Positions 6,824 to 8,935 of a stretch of 8,935 nt of DNA are shown one piece after another (the first letter of the stretch is position 1; the number at the start of each line of letters is the position of its first letter). This DNA comes from DASUFH01 sp036274645. Its GTDB lineage: Bacteria > Acidobacteriota > Terriglobia > 20CM-2-55-15. A program made the translations under genes and the position numbers. Location: assembly GCA_036274645.1 (NCBI GenBank), contig DASUFH010000214.1:1-8935 (forward strand), in the 5' to 3' direction. A model generated the notes under the pieces. The model ran no database searches. It saw only the letters and a program-made list of their open reading frames with translations, and was not told the origin of the DNA.

Positions 6824-7558
6824 TCACTTCAAGAACTGCGGAGGATGCCTGTAGACGCCCTTCGCATCGCGTTCGCATTCGTGTTCGAGGAGCTGAAAAT
6901 TCGGCTCCGTGTGGCGTGTGAGATCAAGGCGGATCGTCCAGGGGCGTTCAAAAACCTCCGGATCTTCGATGGTCGCTTCGTAACGCAGCGTGTCGGCTCC
7001 AATCCGCGAATAGCGTTCGACAACATGCAGCCTGGCGCCGTGAAAGTTGCCGGCATTGTCGAGCCATGTCTCCGGCTTGAAGTTGGTTACGTCCACCACC
7101 AGCGCGTTTCCGTCCCACCGGGCCCGGGAGTCTCCCATGTAGAACTCGATGCCGTCGTCGTAGTGTGCGCGTCCGTCCGTGAAGATCACGCGATAGGCAT
7201 GAACGTGCTGATAGACGATCACGACACGGTCTGAATTCTGAAAGATCTGGAAGGGTTCAGGCAGCAAAGTGGCCCGCGGAATGCCGGGCTGGAAACAGGA
7301 AAGGAGAGGGTCGGAGGATTCGCGTTCCCGAAAGTTCCGATCCGCCGTTTTGCGGGCCTCGGCGCGGTAAGGGATTCGCCCGTCGGGCGGATCGATCACG
7401 ACTGACTTTGCGGCGGGCTGGCCCGCCTTCGCGGGGACGCCTTCAAGATTTCGATACGCGGCGCCTGGCGCCTCCCAGATGCCCCGAAGATCGCGGGGTT
7501 GCTCCTGTGTCAACACGGCGCCCGCGAAAAGAAGGCCAATCATCACGGAGCGGATCAT
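6824..7558 (-). CDS. Secreted protein of unknown function, paralogue B
   Basis: The product is 244 residues with a Sec-type signal (hydrophobic 4-16; cleavage near residue 17, no clear AxA). I know of no assigned function. It is plainly homologous along its length to the gene just upstream. Shared elements in order are 'GIW' (26-28), 'SVVIDPPDGRIPY' (52-64), Cys88 followed by 'GIPR' (92-95), 'DRVVIVYQ', 'YRVIFTDGR' (122-130), the signature 'GDSRARWDGNALVVDV' (142-157), 'WLDNAGNFHGARLHVVERY' (165-183), 'YEATIEDPEVFERPWT' and 'LLEHECE' with Cys228. The two conserved cysteines suggest a disulfide, and the alternating pattern suggests an all-beta fold. The start is set by ATG 7558 overlapping the previous stop as ATGA, with GGAGAG 5 bases upstream inside the preceding gene, so translation is probably coupled. 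The equivalent first half of the signature is more degenerate here than in A. Confidence 0.8.
   Translation of the reverse strand: MIRSVMIGLLFAGAVLTQEQPRDLRGIWEAPGAAYRNLEGVPAKAGQPAAKSVVIDPPDGRIPYRAEARKTADRNFRERESSDPLLSCFQPGIPRATLLPEPFQIFQNSDRVVIVYQHVHAYRVIFTDGRAHYDDGIEFYMGDSRARWDGNALVVDVTNFKPETWLDNAGNFHGARLHVVERYSRIGADTLRYEATIEDPEVFERPWTIRLDLTRHTEPNFQLLEHECERDAKGVYRHPPQFLK
7555..7558 (-). other. ATGA stop-start overlap between paralogues A and B
   Basis: On the - strand the start codon ATG (7558-7556) of paralogue B shares bases with the TGA stop (7557-7555) of paralogue A. The RBS GGAGAG (7569-7564) is encoded by A's last codons. This arrangement usually gives termination-reinitiation coupling and similar amounts of the two proteins. 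Confidence 0.8.
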
Positions 7559-8325
7559 TTTTTCTCTCCGTCTGCCGCGGGAAGGTGCGCTGCGTCTCGT
7601 TCCCCTTCGATGCAACCATACTCCAGCAATTCGACATCGGCCGGCCGGCGGCGTAACGGCACGCGCAATGTAAACGGCTTTGAAAATACTGAGGGGTTTT
7701 CCACGGTGGCCTGATAGTCCAGCGTATCTTTGCCTGTCAGTCGAAACCGCTCCACAATATGGGCGCCTGCGCCCATGAAGTTCCCGGCTTGATCCAGCCA
7801 GCTGCGGCCGTTCAATCCGCGCACTTCAACGACCAGAGTGTCGCCTTCCCAATGGCCCCGCGAATCCCCGTTCCAGGTGGAGGAGTTCGTCAGGAAGGGG
7901 CGGCCGTCAGTGGGAATGATCCGAACGCCATGTTCCGTCTCACTCAGGATCACCACGTAATCGCCGTCCTGAACGATCTCCAGCGGGAATGGCGGGAACA
8001 TGACCCGGGGCACGCCGTGCATATGGCATTGGCCGACAGGATCGCGTTCACGATGCTGGTCGTTGTCGGCTGCGCGTTCGCGCATTCCAGGCAGATAGGG
8101 AAGTTTTCCCCCCGGCGGGTCGATGATGACGCTCGGGCCCGCCGGCGTTCCATACGACGCCTTGTGCTCCTCCACGTTGAAGGCCGCGGACAGGCTTGCG
8201 GACATCCAGATGCCGCCGAAATTGGGGCGCCCGTCAGCAAGGCGCGGCGGAGTAAACTCTGACTGCGCCCCGGCTGCCGGCGCCAGCAGCAAGAGTATCG
8301 CGAGCTTCAAGCTACTGCTCGCCAC
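7555..8325 (-). CDS. Secreted protein of unknown function, paralogue A
   Basis: The product is 256 residues. A GTG start at 8325 is preferred: GTGGAG lies 9 bases upstream and the protein then begins with a compact signal peptide (2-20, cleavage after 'AGA'). An ATG at 8355 is in frame but has no visible RBS and would add ten charged residues. The mature protein shows 'GIW' (38-40), 'SVIIDPPGGKLPY' (65-77), 'GQCHMHGVPR' (98-107), 'DGDYVVIL', 'VRIIPTDGR' (134-142), 'NGDSRGHWEGDTLVVEV' (152-168), 'WLDQAGNFMGAGAHIVERF' (176-194) and 'LLEYGCIE' with Cys238. Cys100 with His101 and His103 could bind metal, but paralogue B lacks both histidines. This family is common in Acidobacteriota as I recall it and lacks an assigned role. 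It overlaps the upstream DUF6152 gene by 14 bases and the next gene by 4, so the three are surely co-transcribed. Confidence 0.8.
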   Translation of the reverse strand: MASSSLKLAILLLLAPAAGAQSEFTPPRLADGRPNFGGIWMSASLSAAFNVEEHKASYGTPAGPSVIIDPPGGKLPYLPGMRERAADNDQHRERDPVGQCHMHGVPRVMFPPFPLEIVQDGDYVVILSETEHGVRIIPTDGRPFLTNSSTWNGDSRGHWEGDTLVVEVRGLNGRSWLDQAGNFMGAGAHIVERFRLTGKDTLDYQATVENPSVFSKPFTLRVPLRRRPADVELLEYGCIEGERDAAHLPAADGEKK

Positions 8326-8707
8326 GTGACGATGCTCCACTGACCTGCCGTCCATCGGGCAGTTTCACGGTATTGGCGTTGGCCGTGTTCGATCCGTCTT
8401 TCGCCCGGAATGCATCAACGGTGATGCGATCTCCCGCGCGCAACGAATCCTTGCGCCATCCACGCCGGAACAACGCATTGGTGCTGCCGGTTTCAATGGC
8501 CCATCGGACGACCTTGCCATCCGGATTCTTCACGTCTAGATGAATCCACGAATGCGGGTTCATGAACTCGAAGCGGACCACCGTCCCTTCCAGCTTCACC
8601 GGCTTCTTATCGTCAAACTCGGCGGCAAATGAATGATGCGCCGAAGCCGGCAAGACAGAACCGCATAAACAAATGAATGGGAGAAGCAGGCCAACAATTC
8701 TTTTCAT
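8312..8707 (-). CDS. DUF6152 family secreted protein
   Basis: The product is 131 residues. ATG 8707 has a strong RBS (GAGGGGAA, 7 bases upstream). The signal peptide (1-23) ends 'PASA', and cleavage there leaves a mature protein starting His-His-Ser-Phe-Ala-Ala-Glu-Phe-Asp. That 'HHSFAAEFD' block, together with 'VKLEGTVVRFEFMNPHSWIHLDV' in pieces (37-59), 'WAIETGSTNALFRRGW' and 'GDRITVDAFRAKDGSNTANA', is how I recognise the DUF6152 family of small exported proteins. The pattern suggests a small OB-like beta-barrel. The function is unknown. The N-terminal histidines with His52 and His56 make metal binding a reasonable guess, nothing more. It heads the - strand operon and overlaps paralogue A by 14 bases. 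Confidence 0.85.
   Translation of the reverse strand: MKRIVGLLLPFICLCGSVLPASAHHSFAAEFDDKKPVKLEGTVVRFEFMNPHSWIHLDVKNPDGKVVRWAIETGSTNALFRRGWRKDSLRAGDRITVDAFRAKDGSNTANANTVKLPDGRQVSGASSRGEQ
8335..8340 (-). promoter_or_regulatory. Ribosome binding site deciding the GTG start of paralogue A
   Basis: GTGGAG on the - strand lies 9 bases before GTG 8325 and inside the last codons of the DUF6152 gene. No comparable site precedes the alternative ATG at 8355, so the shorter protein with a standard signal peptide is favoured. Confidence 0.6.
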
Positions 8708-8935
8708 GGAGTCGTTCCCCTCAATAGAAGATCAGGAGCCCTGGCGACAGTTGCAGGGCAGCTTATCACGCCTATCAATGTCTGGACTCCTGCGAATTCC
8801 CCTCTCGTTTATTCGCGCAACCGAGCCTTCGTCGAACGGTCAGCCAGCGGAAATGTCAGTGGAATCCGGAGTGTGGGAAGGATAGAGGCGGTGGTTAAGG
8901 GAAGAGTGGGGTGGAGGGGCGAATTCAATGTCGCA
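8708..8935. other. Upstream region of the - strand operon, no gene supported
   Basis: Apart from the DUF6152 RBS and the small hairpin, this stretch holds no convincing gene. Several frames stay open to the edge on both strands but none shows a start with an RBS or recognisable protein sequence. I found no strong -35/-10 pair for the - strand operon; the best pieces are weak and not worth marking. The last 60 bases are G-rich on the + strand, with several runs of three or four G. Confidence 0.5.
8738..8759 (-). other. Small hairpin in the leader of the - strand operon
   Basis: GCCCTG (8738-8743) and CAGGGC (8754-8759) form a perfect 6-bp stem with a 10-base loop, about 30 bases upstream of the DUF6152 start codon. 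It could sit in the 5' untranslated region. I cannot link it to a known riboswitch or leader. Confidence 0.3.

Noticed and set aside
8699..8935. Possible + strand gene running off the window end
   Set aside because: The frame is open but has no ATG or RBS, and the predicted sequence resembles no protein family; it is probably non-coding leader DNA.
8811..8935. C-terminal end of another - strand gene upstream of DUF6152
   Set aside because: Two different - strand frames are open from the edge for only 30-40 codons and neither looks like protein, so there is no basis for choosing one.

Overview
The window looks like a plant-polysaccharide and ester-degradation region from a soil-type bacterium, most likely an Acidobacteriota member. 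The lineage is inferred from the mix of families: a PQQ-type quinoprotein, a GH51 glycosidase, Tat-exported esterases, a DUF6152 protein and two copies of a secreted family carrying the 'GDSRxxWxGxxLVV' signature, which I associate with acidobacterial genomes. Most genes are GC-rich, and almost every product carries an export signal.

Left half, + strand (1-5103). The window opens in the 3' end of a PQQ-dependent dehydrogenase-like gene. Next come a GH51 alpha-L-arabinofuranosidase (446-2419), a Tat-exported CE1/LpqC-type esterase (2482-3507) and a secreted parallel beta-helix protein (3553-5103). Gaps are only about 45-62 bases, so this is probably one operon. The arabinofuranosidase would remove arabinosyl side chains, the esterase would remove feruloyl or acetyl groups, and the beta-helix protein resembles polysaccharide lyases and hydrolases. 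As sequenced, the beta-helix gene is broken: a +1 frameshift lies at an A6G6 run near 3840, and near 4501 the frame changes again where the core coils seem to be missing. Its 5' end also carries a very strong palindrome (3674-3718). The esterase gene is visibly more AT-rich than its neighbours.

Right half, - strand (8707 down to 5139). A compact operon reads DUF6152 protein, then secreted protein A, then its paralogue B, then a Tat-exported type-B carboxylesterase. The first three genes are translationally packed (14-base and 4-base overlaps). The carboxylesterase follows after 62 bases and ends 35 bases from the end of the beta-helix gene, so the two operons converge. The DUF6152/A/B trio has no function I can name and is the best candidate for an undescribed envelope system here. 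The predicted mature DUF6152 protein begins with two histidines, and both paralogues keep two cysteines.

The last 228 bases (8708-8935) hold the leader of the - strand operon and no gene I can support. I saw no tRNA, rRNA, CRISPR array, insertion sequence or integrase.
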